Positions 39,687 to 49,129 of a DNA stretch of 64,000 nucleotides are shown one piece after another (position 1 is the first letter of the stretch; each line of letters starts with the position of its first letter). Source of the stretch: an uncultured Sphingorhabdus sp. (GTDB taxonomy: Bacteria; Pseudomonadota; Alphaproteobacteria; Sphingomonadales; Sphingomonadaceae); contig CANMXN010000001.1 in assembly GCA_947501885.1 (NCBI GenBank), positions 682,001 through 746,000 of the forward strand, in the 5' to 3' direction. The position numbers and the translations under genes were made by a program. The notes below the pieces were generated by a model. That model saw only the letters and a program-made list of their open reading frames with translations. It did not search any database and was not told where the DNA came from.

Positions 39687-40913
39687 ATGATGGTAAAGCC
39701 TGCCAATAAAAAACAATCTATCAATTTCATCTTGCTCGCAGTTTTCATCTACTCGGTTGGTTTCGGTATTATCATGCCTGTATTGCCAGATTTGATCATA
39801 GAGCTGGAAGATGTTTCCATCTCGGAAGCCACACAATTGGCAGGATGGATTGGAGCATTTTATGCCATTTTCCAATTCCTCATGGGGCCATTGGTAGGAA
39901 GTTTGGGTGACCGTTATGGCAGAAGACCTATCTTCCTCATCAGCCTATGCGCATTCGGCATAGATTTTTTACTCATGGGCTTAGCCCCTTCGATCATCTG
40001 GCTTTTCATAGGCCGTTCGTTAGCTGGCGGGCTTGGCGCAATATTTGGTCCTGCCAATGCCGCAATGGCCGATCTATCCGACGATACTGACCGTGCCGCT
40101 AGTTTTGGCAAGGTTGGTGCCGCCTTTGGAATAGGCTTTATCATTGGACCTGCTATTGGCGGTTTTATTGGTGAGCTTGGAACGCGCATACCTTTTTTTG
40201 TAGCTGGCTCTATGGCGCTTGCAACGTCTCTTTATGGATATTTTATTTTTCCCGAAACAATGGAAGCTGATAATAAACGTCCTATCATTTGGCGACATGC
40301 CAACCCTCTTGGCACGTTGGTAAAATTGATAAGAGAAAAGAAGATAATATTTATTGCTGGAATATATTTTATCTGGCTCTGCGCTACCAATATATATCCC
40401 GCATCATGGAGTTTTTATGCCAAAGCACAATTTGGTTGGGACCGTTCTATGATTGGCATCTCTCTAACCGTTGTCGGTATATCAATGGTGATTACACAAA
40501 TTTTCATTATTCGTCATCTCGTAAGAATCTATGGAGAATATAAAACAGCAATAATAGGTATGAGCTTTGCACTAATCGGATTTAGCATCATGTCACAAAT
40601 TACATCAGCCACTACGGCACTGATTATTAGCGCTGCTATGGGCATACAAGGTGTTGTCATGCCATCGCTCAATGCCATGATGTCAAAATTAACATCCGCA
40701 AAAAATCAAGGGGAACTACAAGGTTTTAATGGCAGTATGTCTGCGTTGGCTTTATTATTTTCACAGCTATCATACAATAGTATATTATCTTATTATACCA
40801 GTGATGAAGCGCCATTTAAATATGCGGGCGCACCTTTTGTTCTTGCTGCCATAATAACAGCATCAGCTATAATATTATTACTTATAATCGAAAAAAAAAG
40901 TAGAGCGCAATGA
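39687..40913 (+). CDS. MFS transporter, TetA-like (TCR/Tet family)
   Basis: This 408-residue proton-driven exporter has twelve membrane segments. Motif A reads GSLGDRYGRRPIFLISLCAFG and motif C reads AAFGIGFIIGPAIGGFIGELG, as in the tetracycline-efflux group. The ORF track starts nine codons earlier (39660); I use the ATG at 39687 for its position just before the first helix. The family exports tetracyclines and other drugs, but many relatives do not, so the substrate is open. It begins a plus-strand operon with the GNAT, DUF1285, Nudix and cca genes, all overlapping or abutting. Confidence 0.85.
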   Translation: MMVKPANKKQSINFILLAVFIYSVGFGIIMPVLPDLIIELEDVSISEATQLAGWIGAFYAIFQFLMGPLVGSLGDRYGRRPIFLISLCAFGIDFLLMGLAPSIIWLFIGRSLAGGLGAIFGPANAAMADLSDDTDRAASFGKVGAAFGIGFIIGPAIGGFIGELGTRIPFFVAGSMALATSLYGYFIFPETMEADNKRPIIWRHANPLGTLVKLIREKKIIFIAGIYFIWLCATNIYPASWSFYAKAQFGWDRSMIGISLTVVGISMVITQIFIIRHLVRIYGEYKTAIIGMSFALIGFSIMSQITSATTALIISAAMGIQGVVMPSLNAMMSKLTSAKNQGELQGFNGSMSALALLFSQLSYNSILSYYTSDEAPFKYAGAPFVLAAIITASAIILLLIIEKKSRAQ

Positions 40914-41431
40914 ATATTCTACCTACCAAAGATACACATTATCAACAGATCGAAGATTTGCTTGATACATGCTTTGGAAAAGATCGAAAAAGCCGAACAG
41001 CCTATATTTTAAGGCATGGTTCAAAGCCGATTTCATCCTTATCCTTTATAGCTCAAAAAGATAAGGGGCTAATTGGCAGTATTTCTTGCTCACTTGTTGT
41101 TTTAAAACCAATAGAAGATGATAGCCTTAACGCGCCAATATCACTGATTATGCTCGGTCCTATTGCCATTTCCCCACATCACCAGAACATCGGCGTAGGT
41201 TATAGCATCATTACAAAAGTAACAGACACTATTCAAAACTCTTTAGAGTATCAGAATAAAGCTATGATCTTAATCGGCGATTATGAATATTATAGCCGTT
41301 TTGGTTTTTGTAAGTTCGCAGAAAATGAATGGCAATTACCAGGAGCGTTTGATAAAGAGAGGCTGCTTATAAAGAGTGATAATGAATTACCCATAAAGGG
41401 CATATTAAGCGCTAAAGTCTCGACAAGATAA
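40910..41431 (+). CDS. GNAT-family acetyltransferase (YhbS-like)
   Basis: This 173-residue GNAT protein has the acetyl-CoA motif LGPIAISPHHQNIGVGYSIITKV and the following strand-helix AMILIGDYEYYSRFGFCKF. This matches the YhbS-type group of N-acetyltransferases. It overlaps the MFS stop by 4 bp (ATGA). The substrate is unknown. Confidence 0.85.
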   Translation: MNILPTKDTHYQQIEDLLDTCFGKDRKSRTAYILRHGSKPISSLSFIAQKDKGLIGSISCSLVVLKPIEDDSLNAPISLIMLGPIAISPHHQNIGVGYSIITKVTDTIQNSLEYQNKAMILIGDYEYYSRFGFCKFAENEWQLPGAFDKERLLIKSDNELPIKGILSAKVSTR

Positions 41432-42003
41432 TGCCATATACTCCGCCTCCAGACCTCCGAAACCTATCCTTTGACGATATTGCCCGCTTAGCGCAGCAGC
41501 GAAACCTGCCACCTGTTGAACAATGGCACCCTAAAGCAAGCAGCGATAGTAAGATGCAAATCTTATCGGATGGAAGATGGTTCCATGATGGCAGTGAGAT
41601 TAAACGCAAATCTATGATCCGCGCATTCTCATCATTATTGCGTAAAGATGAAGATGGGTATTGGTTGGTCACGCCTTATGAAAAGCAATCAATTATAGTC
41701 GATGATTCTCCTTTTATCGCGGTAGAAATGCACAGCAATGGTGATGCAAAAACACGCAATATTTCAATGCGACTAAACACTGACGACATTATCGCTATTA
41801 ATAAAGAACATCCCATTTTATTATTTCCATCAGGCACAGACCACATCCCATATATCTTGGTACGCCAAGGCTTATATGCAAAATGTACGCGAAGCATAAC
41901 CTATGAGCTTTATGATATTGGAATAAAGGAACAAAATTTAAACACAGATAATATTGTTATTTGGAGCGACGGAGAATGTTTTTCGCTTGAGGTAAAATCA
42001 TGA
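41431..42003 (+). CDS. DUF1285-family protein
   Basis: This 190-residue protein of the DUF1285 family has WFHDGSEIKRKSMIRAFSSLLRKDEDGYWLVTPYEK, KTRNISMRLNTDDIIAIN and HIPYILVRQGLYAKCTRSITYELYD. The function is unknown. It overlaps the GNAT and Nudix genes by 1-4 bp in the operon, an arrangement (DUF1285-Nudix-cca) that I know as common in alphaproteobacteria. Confidence 0.88.
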   Translation: MPYTPPPDLRNLSFDDIARLAQQRNLPPVEQWHPKASSDSKMQILSDGRWFHDGSEIKRKSMIRAFSSLLRKDEDGYWLVTPYEKQSIIVDDSPFIAVEMHSNGDAKTRNISMRLNTDDIIAINKEHPILLFPSGTDHIPYILVRQGLYAKCTRSITYELYDIGIKEQNLNTDNIVIWSDGECFSLEVKS

Positions 42004-42605
42004 TTTATAATGATGCCATCGAGCATATCAGGAAAGCGCTAAACCAAGCCAATAGATCGCTTATATTTGAAGATGAGAGTAATCTCATAACTCACAATAA
42101 AACACATATTAAAGCCGCAATTCTTATCGCCATAACAGCGCAAGAGAACCCGCATATCATATTAACGCAGCGCCCAAATTGGCTGCGCTCTCACGCTGGT
42201 CAAGTTGCTTTCCCTGGCGGTAAAGTGGATAAAGGCGATAGCCATATTCAACATACCGCCCTGCGAGAAGCGCAGGAAGAATTATCCATAGACCCCAAAT
42301 ATGTTGATGTGATTGCAACTTGCGATGAATATTACAGCGGCAGCGGATATCGTATCACGCCGATAGTTGGAGTTATAACGCATCCATTAGATATAATTCC
42401 AAACCCAGATGAAGTGGAATCATGGTTTATGGTCCCTATGTCCTTTTTGTTCGATCGCAATAATATAGTTAAAAAATCGGCTATTTGGAATGGTCAAGAG
42501 CGATCTTATTATGATATGCAATGGAAAGATTATCGCATCTGGGGCGTTACGGCTGGCATTATTGCTAATCTAGCGCGCCAAATTGAGAACCATCATGCAC
42601 ATTGA
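42000..42605 (+). CDS. Nudix hydrolase, CoA pyrophosphatase type
   Basis: This 201-residue enzyme has the Nudix box GGKVDKGDSHIQHTALREAQEELSI, with the REAQEEL core that binds the metal. Relatives with GGKxDxGD split coenzyme A or related dinucleotides. QRPNWLRSHAGQVAFPGG is also typical of this subgroup. It overlaps DUF1285 by 4 bp and lies directly upstream of cca. The substrate call is by resemblance. Confidence 0.87.
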   Translation: MIYNDAIEHIRKALNQANRSLIFEDESNLITHNKTHIKAAILIAITAQENPHIILTQRPNWLRSHAGQVAFPGGKVDKGDSHIQHTALREAQEELSIDPKYVDVIATCDEYYSGSGYRITPIVGVITHPLDIIPNPDEVESWFMVPMSFLFDRNNIVKKSAIWNGQERSYYDMQWKDYRIWGVTAGIIANLARQIENHHAH

Positions 42606-42616
42606 AAATTATTATA

Positions 42617-43831
42617 ATGACAAATAACAAAATAATCGATGTAAAACAATGGAATAATATAGAGGGACTGACACGCCTAATCGATGCAATTTATACTGAT
42701 GATATGCCTGCTCGTATTGTCGGTGGTGCAGTGCGTGATACTTTGCGCGGTCTATCCTTTAGCGATATTGATATTGCAACGCCTTTATTACCTGAAACCG
42801 TAATGAAAAAGTTAGACGCCATCGGAATAAAGACAATTCCAACAGGATTACAACATGGTACTATTACCGCTATTTCTGATGGTAATAATTTTGAAGTCAC
42901 AACATTACGCAAAGATATTGAGAGCGATGGCCGCCATGCGAAAGTTGAGTTTAGCGATGATTGGCGTGAAGATGCTATGCGGCGTGACTTTACTATTAAT
43001 GCGCTTTACACCGATCCAAAGACTGGAAAAATATTTGATTATTTTAATGGTTTAGAGGATCTTGATAAAAAATGTATCCGCTTTATTGGCAATGCACATG
43101 ATCGTATTAAAGAAGATCATCTAAGAATATTGCGCTACTTTCGGTTTTTAGCACGCTTTGATAATGTCTATATCGATCCAGATTCTATCGCTGCTTGCAA
43201 ATCACTCTCAAGCCGTCAAATGACGCTAGCAAGAGAACGTATTCATGACGAGTTGATGAAGATATTAGCAGTTAAAAATCCATATAACGCAATAGAGTTA
43301 GCGTATCAAAATACTATATTCACATCATTTTTACCCGAAATCAATCAAGCCAGCGTAGAGGCTTTAAAAGAACTTGTTACCCGCGAAGAACGTTATGGTA
43401 TTGCTCCATTGGCTTTACGAAGATTTGCCGCTTTACTCAAACACACTCATCAATCTGCCGATAAGATTGCATCACGATTAAAATTTTCTAATGTCATGCG
43501 CAAATCGTTACTCAACCGATTATCTGAACAAAAAATAGAAGCACAAGATTGTAAACGCATTGCTTTTCAATATGGCAAGCAGGTCGCAATTGATCAGATA
43601 TTACTCCATAGCAAAGATAATGATATAAGCCCTTATATTATCAGCATACAAAATTGGGATATACCACAATTCACTATTACAGGCGGTCATTTAATCGAGA
43701 AAGGACTGTCTGCTGGCCCCATAATTTCGACCGTCTTACAACAGATAAAGAATGACTGGATTGAAGCTGGTTTTCCAAATCAAACGAACTTGGAAAACAT
43801 AGTCGATAAAAGAATTGAACAATATCAGTGA
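42617..43831 (+). CDS. cca: CCA tRNA nucleotidyltransferase
   Basis: This 404-residue enzyme adds CCA to tRNA 3' ends. The catalytic core is RIVGGAVRDTLRGLSFSDIDIATP, followed by the R-motif-like WREDAMRRDFTINALYTDP and the RFIGNAHDRIKEDHLRILRYFRFLARF segment. The ORF track opens five codons earlier at a TTG that overlaps the Nudix stop; I prefer ATG 42617. It ends next to, and convergent with, the GGDEF-EAL gene with no gap. The two tRNA-Arg genes in the window encode CCA themselves. Confidence 0.95.
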   Translation: MTNNKIIDVKQWNNIEGLTRLIDAIYTDDMPARIVGGAVRDTLRGLSFSDIDIATPLLPETVMKKLDAIGIKTIPTGLQHGTITAISDGNNFEVTTLRKDIESDGRHAKVEFSDDWREDAMRRDFTINALYTDPKTGKIFDYFNGLEDLDKKCIRFIGNAHDRIKEDHLRILRYFRFLARFDNVYIDPDSIAACKSLSSRQMTLARERIHDELMKILAVKNPYNAIELAYQNTIFTSFLPEINQASVEALKELVTREERYGIAPLALRRFAALLKHTHQSADKIASRLKFSNVMRKSLLNRLSEQKIEAQDCKRIAFQYGKQVAIDQILLHSKDNDISPYIISIQNWDIPQFTITGGHLIEKGLSAGPIISTVLQQIKNDWIEAGFPNQTNLENIVDKRIEQYQ

Positions 43832-45574
43832 TTAAAATTTGTTGCGGATTTCATCAGAAGATAAAAACGTATAAGCAGCATTACCATCGAGCGGTTTAGC
43901 ATAATAATAACCTTGCCCAAATGAACAACCTAAACCCTTTAAAACCGCTGATAGTTCTTGCGTTTCAATACCTTCCGCCGTCGTTTTCATACCAAGGCTT
44001 CTCGCTAGCGACAAAACCGCACTCACAATAGAACGCTTATCCTTATCTTCGATCATATCCGTCACAAAACTACGATCAATTTTCAAAACATCAATCGGTA
44101 ATTGCTGCAAATAGGCCAAGTTAGAATAGCCCGTTCCAAAATCATCCATCGCTATACAAGTGTTAAGAGCCTTGAGAGCATCCATAGTTTTGCGAGCACA
44201 GAGAGGATCTTCAACAAAGGCGCTTTCGGTAAGCTCTATAGTCATACGATTACCATCAATATTAGCGCTTCTTATGGCATCATCAACCGCATAAGCCACA
44301 TCATCACGAAACAGTTGTACTGCTGACATATTAACTGACATTTTAATCGGCAGTTCGCTGCCAAAAGACTGATCCCAGTCTTTTAATTGCCGAGCGGCCT
44401 CTGATAGTGCCCACCGGCCAAGCGGAATAATCAAACCACTTTCCTCTGCAACGGGTATAAATTCTACTGGTGATATAAAGCCTCTATCAGGATCATTCCA
44501 TCTTGCGAGAGCTTCAAAACCATTTAATTTGCCCGTTTCTAAATCAACCAATGGTTGATAATGCAAACGCAATTCATCCCTCTCGATTGCACGACGCAGA
44601 TCTGTTTCTATTGAAAAGCGGTTTTTCACACTTGTCATAGCATCAGCCGTGTAAAGCTCATATGTTTTGCTATGTTTTGCTTTTTTCAGGGCGATCTGCG
44701 CATGCCGCAATATATCCATTGGATCATCATGTTTTGCATAACCAACGGCGCTGGCAACGGCACATTCCACTTGAATTTCCAAATCAGACAATTGACAAGG
44801 CTCGTTAAATGCATTCTGCAATCTTTCAGCTACAGAACATACTGTTTCATCATCGCCATCATATTGCATGAAAAGTGCAAATTCATTGCCGCTTAAACGT
44901 GCTAAAAACTCATTAGACCTTGCACGGCCATTTAAACGACTTGCTACTGTTAATATTAATTCATCACCTGCCATTGTACCAACAGATTGATTAACCAAAC
45001 TAAAACGTGCCATATCCAATATAATAATCGCAAATTTTTCATGCGGTGCTTTTGATTGACTTAGGTTTTCATTAATATTGGTTTCAATCTTTTCTTCAAA
45101 ACCAACACGGTTCCAAAAGCCAGTAAGACTATCTGTCATCATCTCACGGCGCAGATTTTCTCGGTTGCTTTCTTCGATTGTTTTATCAAAGAAGGATACT
45201 AAATATATATTTTCAGCTTCATTGTAGCGTGCAATATTTATATCAAGCTGCCGATGTGAAATAAATTCTTTTGATTGCCAACATTCAAAGTGCTGCGTTT
45301 TCCCATTCTCAATCATACCAGCAATCATATAATAAATATCAGGTAATTGCTTTTCATTCAGCCCAGCAAAGCTATTTAAAATAGAATCAAAATTACTATT
45401 ATGATAGACTAAACCAATGTCGTTATCGCTAAATTGATATAATGCTGTTGCGATAGGTAGGCTGTTAATCCAACCATAAGTCGCAAGCACATTCCCATCA
45501 TAGGATGGAGGCACAAATATGCCTCTCATTTCATCCTGATTTATGTTGGGTGAAAGCACCATATATTCTTTCAT
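43832..45574 (-). CDS. GGDEF-EAL protein, probably a c-di-GMP phosphodiesterase
   Basis: This is a 580-residue protein with an N-terminal PAS-like sensor region (about 1-120), a GGDEF domain (about 130-305) and an EAL domain (about 315-570). The GGDEF active-site loop reads SGNEF, so cyclase activity is doubtful. The EAL domain is intact (FEALARW, DDFGTGYSNL, KIDRSFVTDM, ETQELSAVLKGLGCSFGQGYYY), so c-di-GMP breakdown is more likely. No membrane segment is visible. It is isolated and convergent with cca. Confidence 0.9.
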   Translation of the reverse strand: MKEYMVLSPNINQDEMRGIFVPPSYDGNVLATYGWINSLPIATALYQFSDNDIGLVYHNSNFDSILNSFAGLNEKQLPDIYYMIAGMIENGKTQHFECWQSKEFISHRQLDINIARYNEAENIYLVSFFDKTIEESNRENLRREMMTDSLTGFWNRVGFEEKIETNINENLSQSKAPHEKFAIIILDMARFSLVNQSVGTMAGDELILTVASRLNGRARSNEFLARLSGNEFALFMQYDGDDETVCSVAERLQNAFNEPCQLSDLEIQVECAVASAVGYAKHDDPMDILRHAQIALKKAKHSKTYELYTADAMTSVKNRFSIETDLRRAIERDELRLHYQPLVDLETGKLNGFEALARWNDPDRGFISPVEFIPVAEESGLIIPLGRWALSEAARQLKDWDQSFGSELPIKMSVNMSAVQLFRDDVAYAVDDAIRSANIDGNRMTIELTESAFVEDPLCARKTMDALKALNTCIAMDDFGTGYSNLAYLQQLPIDVLKIDRSFVTDMIEDKDKRSIVSAVLSLARSLGMKTTAEGIETQELSAVLKGLGCSFGQGYYYAKPLDGNAAYTFLSSDEIRNKF

Positions 45575-45712
45575 GTTACATTATGAAAAATATGTTTGCC
45601 ACTATATGTTCAATAAATGATTAAAATTTGATTGTATAATAATCCAAGAGGAGAAATCACATAATATTTGATCAATATTTGTTTCTTAACACCTGAAAGA
45701 TAGCAAATATTC

Positions 45713-47980
45713 TTAGTCAAATTTCCCACTTTTGGGGAAACCTGTTGGCGGCAAACGACCTGCGGCCCCTCTTGCCACACGCCATAATGACATATCACTC
45801 TCGGTACGCGTTCGGCCGCTATCCCCGCCCATAGCCCAGCTCAAACCTTCACTCATTTTAAAGCAAATAGCATCAGACATGCCGCCATCTTTATAGCGTT
45901 GCAGCATTACGCCTTGCCCCTTGGCAAGTTCTGGCATCTCACTTAAGGGAAATACAACCAATTTACGGTTCTCACCTATAACAGCGATATAATCATCACC
46001 ATCATCACTTGTTTGTGCTGGCGCTTCTCGCACAACTAATAATGTTGAGCCAGACTTCAAATTAACAACTTGCCGCCCTTTGCGTGTCTCGGCAATTATA
46101 TCGCTTACTTTTGCTACAAAACCACGTGCATTAGAAGATGCCAGTAATAAACGACCTTGAAGTGGAGCATTCATTAAGGCGATAATCTCATTACCAGCAT
46201 CAATATCTATCATTGTAGCAATTGGTTCACCAAAACCGCGTGCTCCAGGTAATTTATCTGCACCTATCGTATAAAAACGGCCCGATGCTGTCGCCACAAG
46301 CAATTTATCAGTGGTTTGCGCATGAAAAGCAAAAGCGGGGCCATCCCCTTCCTTAAATTTAAAATCACCATCCAATGCAGCATGGCCCTTCATCGCTTTA
46401 ATCCAACCGCGTTTTGACATGATCACCGTAATTGGTTCTTTCTCAATCATAGCCTCAAGAGGGATTTCACGTGCAGGAGCTGCCTCTTGCAGCAGAGTAC
46501 GGCGCGCACCCAATATAGTATCTGGGCCATAATCTTTGCGCATTACAGCAATATCACGTTTCAGACGCGTACGCTGGCGTGCAGGGCTTTCAATGAGTTT
46601 CATCAACTCCTCTCGCTCTTTTAACAGCGACTCTTGTTCGGTTTTAAGCTCCATTTCTTCTAACTTACGCAATGATCGTAAGCGCATATTTAAAATGGCC
46701 TCAGTCTGGCGATCAGTAAGATTAAACTCTGCCATCATAATCGGTTTGGGCTCATCCTCATTACGGATGATCTCAATGACGCGATCTAAGTTTAAAAAAG
46801 CAATGATGTAACCACCCAATAATTCTAAGCGATCATCAATTTTGGATAATCGATATTGCGAACGGCGCAATAAAACCTCTATTTGATGCGCTAACCAATG
46901 CCGCAATAATTCACCTATGCCCATGACATGCGGCGATCTTTGTGCATCAAGCACATTCATATTGAGTGAGAAACGATTTTCTAAGTCGCTCATCCTAAAT
47001 AGAGAGTCCATAAGTAAATCTGGATCTACTGCGCGGTTTTTAGGTTCTAGTACCAAACGGATTTTATCATCCGATTCATCCCGAATATCGGCCAAAATTG
47101 GTAATTTTTTATCGGCAATTAAATTGGCAATTGATTCGATCAATTTACCCTTAGTCACCTGATAAGGAATCTCTGTGACAACGGCTACCCAAGCGCCCCG
47201 CCCTTCATCTTCTTTATGCCATTTGGCCCGCACCCGCATAGCCCCGCGTCCGCTTTCATAGGCAGCATCAATAACATCTTTGCTATCCACCAAAACACCG
47301 CCAGTAGCCAAATCTGGACCTTTTATAATCTCCATCAATTCGGAATGCTGTGCCGATGGTTTATCAATAAGCAAGGTTGCAGCATCTAATATTTCTGCAA
47401 CATTGTGCGAAGGTATGGATGTCGCCATGCCCACAGCAATACCCGATGCACCATTGGCTAGCAGGTTTGGGAACAGACCTGGCATAACCTCAGGTTCTTC
47501 ATCTTCACCATTATAGGTTGGTTTTAAATCGGTAGCATTTTGATCAAGCCCTGCCATTAATTCAATGGCAGTTTTGGTCAGGCGGGCCTCAGTGTAACGA
47601 TAGGCTGCTGCATTATCACCATCAATATTACCAAAATTCCCTTGCCCATCGACAAGCGGATAGCGCAATGCAAAACTCTGTGCCAAACGCACCATCGCAT
47701 CATAAACGGATTGATCCCCATGTGGGTGATATTTACCAATAACATCACCAACAACACGCGCACATTTTTTATAACCTGACGCTGGGTCTAATTTTAGCAA
47801 GCGCATCGCCCACAATAGCCGCCTATGTACGGGTTTGAGGCCATCGCGCAAATCAGGCAAGGACCGCGCAGTAATCGTCGACATTGCATATATGAGGTAG
47901 CGTTCTGAAAGTGCTGCATCAAAAGGTGCATCTACGATTTGGTCAAAAGGATCTTCTTCACGTTCGGTAATATCATTCAT
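45713..47980 (-). CDS. parC: DNA topoisomerase IV subunit A
   Basis: This 755-residue type IIA topoisomerase subunit decatenates chromosomes. The N-terminal breakage-reunion region contains ARSLPDLRDGLKPVHRRLLWAM and the catalytic Tyr in AAYRYTEARL (Tyr129). C-terminal beta-pinwheel blades follow (for example GEPIATMIDIDAGNEIIALM, GRQVVNLKSGSTLLVV). It lacks the GyrA box, which supports ParC rather than GyrA. The upstream 264 bp hold no gene. Confidence 0.95.
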   Translation of the reverse strand: MNDITEREEDPFDQIVDAPFDAALSERYLIYAMSTITARSLPDLRDGLKPVHRRLLWAMRLLKLDPASGYKKCARVVGDVIGKYHPHGDQSVYDAMVRLAQSFALRYPLVDGQGNFGNIDGDNAAAYRYTEARLTKTAIELMAGLDQNATDLKPTYNGEDEEPEVMPGLFPNLLANGASGIAVGMATSIPSHNVAEILDAATLLIDKPSAQHSELMEIIKGPDLATGGVLVDSKDVIDAAYESGRGAMRVRAKWHKEDEGRGAWVAVVTEIPYQVTKGKLIESIANLIADKKLPILADIRDESDDKIRLVLEPKNRAVDPDLLMDSLFRMSDLENRFSLNMNVLDAQRSPHVMGIGELLRHWLAHQIEVLLRRSQYRLSKIDDRLELLGGYIIAFLNLDRVIEIIRNEDEPKPIMMAEFNLTDRQTEAILNMRLRSLRKLEEMELKTEQESLLKEREELMKLIESPARQRTRLKRDIAVMRKDYGPDTILGARRTLLQEAAPAREIPLEAMIEKEPITVIMSKRGWIKAMKGHAALDGDFKFKEGDGPAFAFHAQTTDKLLVATASGRFYTIGADKLPGARGFGEPIATMIDIDAGNEIIALMNAPLQGRLLLASSNARGFVAKVSDIIAETRKGRQVVNLKSGSTLLVVREAPAQTSDDGDDYIAVIGENRKLVVFPLSEMPELAKGQGVMLQRYKDGGMSDAICFKMSEGLSWAMGGDSGRTRTESDMSLWRVARGAAGRLPPTGFPKSGKFD

Positions 47981-48244
47981 AATGTTTGAATAGCAGCGCC
48001 TTGCGAAACTGTGTAGAAAAAAGAGAGTTGCTTACGCCAAGGCGCCACTTATCCGCATCTTATCCACTGTTTTTCATCAAATATAAAGTTTACATCCTTG
48101 ATATATTGAACTGCTACATAAGATGAATTGCGCAATGTGCTATAATTGCCTAAACGGTTCCAAATAAGCGCACTGAGTCTTAACTATTTTGATAACAGGT
48201 TACGCTTAAAATAAATAATAATATTTGTCATAGATTGGAATATC

Positions 48245-49021
48245 ATGAATCGCCGTAAAATATATGAAGGCAAAGCCAAAATATTATACGAAGGTCCAGA
48301 ACCTGGCACCATCATCCAATATTTTAAGGATGATGCGACGGCGTTCAACGCTGAGAAAAAAGGCACTATCAATGGCAAAGGTGTGATTAACAATCGTATC
48401 TCTGAACATGTATTCACTCGCCTATCGCATATTGGTATTCCAACACATTTTGTGCGCCGCCTCAATATGCGTGAGCAGCTTGTTAAACAGGTTGAGATCG
48501 TTCCTATCGAAGTCATAGTGCGCAATGTCGCAGCAGGCTCACTAACCAAGAGGTTGGGCGTAGAAGAAGGCACCACCTTACCCCACACTTTACTCGAATA
48601 TTGCTATAAAGACGATTCATTGGGCGATCCATTAATCGCAGAAGAACATATCGCCTGCTTCAACTATGCATCACAAGATGAGATGCAGGATATCTCGGCC
48701 ATGGCTCTGCGGATCAATGACTTTATGTGCGGTATGTTCTCCGCCATTGGTATCCGTCTTATAGATTTTAAATTAGAATTTGGTCGTTTATTCGATGGTG
48801 ATTTCTCTCGTATCATTTTGGCCGATGAGATTAGCCCTGATGGTTGCCGTCTATGGGATATGGAAACCAATGAGAAACTCGACAAAGATCGTTTCCGCAG
48901 AGATTTGGGGGGCGAAGAAGAAGCTTATCAAGAAGTCGCCCGCCGTTTGGGGTTATTGCCAGAAGAAAATGAAGCCGATGTGCTAGATATGGAACATCAT
49001 CGCGCCAAAAAGGGTAAGTAA
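48245..49021 (+). CDS. purC: SAICAR synthetase
   Basis: This 258-residue enzyme joins aspartate to CAIR in purine synthesis. Segments of the family are [49 protein letters not shown] and the signature [30 protein letters not shown]. It is the first of the purine genes here and is followed by an unrelated M16 peptidase gene before purS. Confidence 0.97.
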   Translation: MNRRKIYEGKAKILYEGPEPGTIIQYFKDDATAFNAEKKGTINGKGVINNRISEHVFTRLSHIGIPTHFVRRLNMREQLVKQVEIVPIEVIVRNVAAGSLTKRLGVEEGTTLPHTLLEYCYKDDSLGDPLIAEEHIACFNYASQDEMQDISAMALRINDFMCGMFSAIGIRLIDFKLEFGRLFDGDFSRIILADEISPDGCRLWDMETNEKLDKDRFRRDLGGEEEAYQEVARRLGLLPEENEADVLDMEHHRAKKGK

Positions 49022-49129
49022 AGCAAAGAAATTCTAAAAAATATATGAACCGATAATGAATATCTATATTTAGGCGAAAATATAATTTTATGACTTGATG
49101 TTATAATAAAAACATAGTTCATAGTCTTT

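Noticed and set aside
47990-48120. TTATCCGC and TTATCCAC close together, like DnaA boxes, upstream of purC and parC
   Set aside because: Only two imperfect boxes, no clear AT-rich unwinding element and no origin-linked genes nearby. A single perfect box at 5763 is equally isolated.
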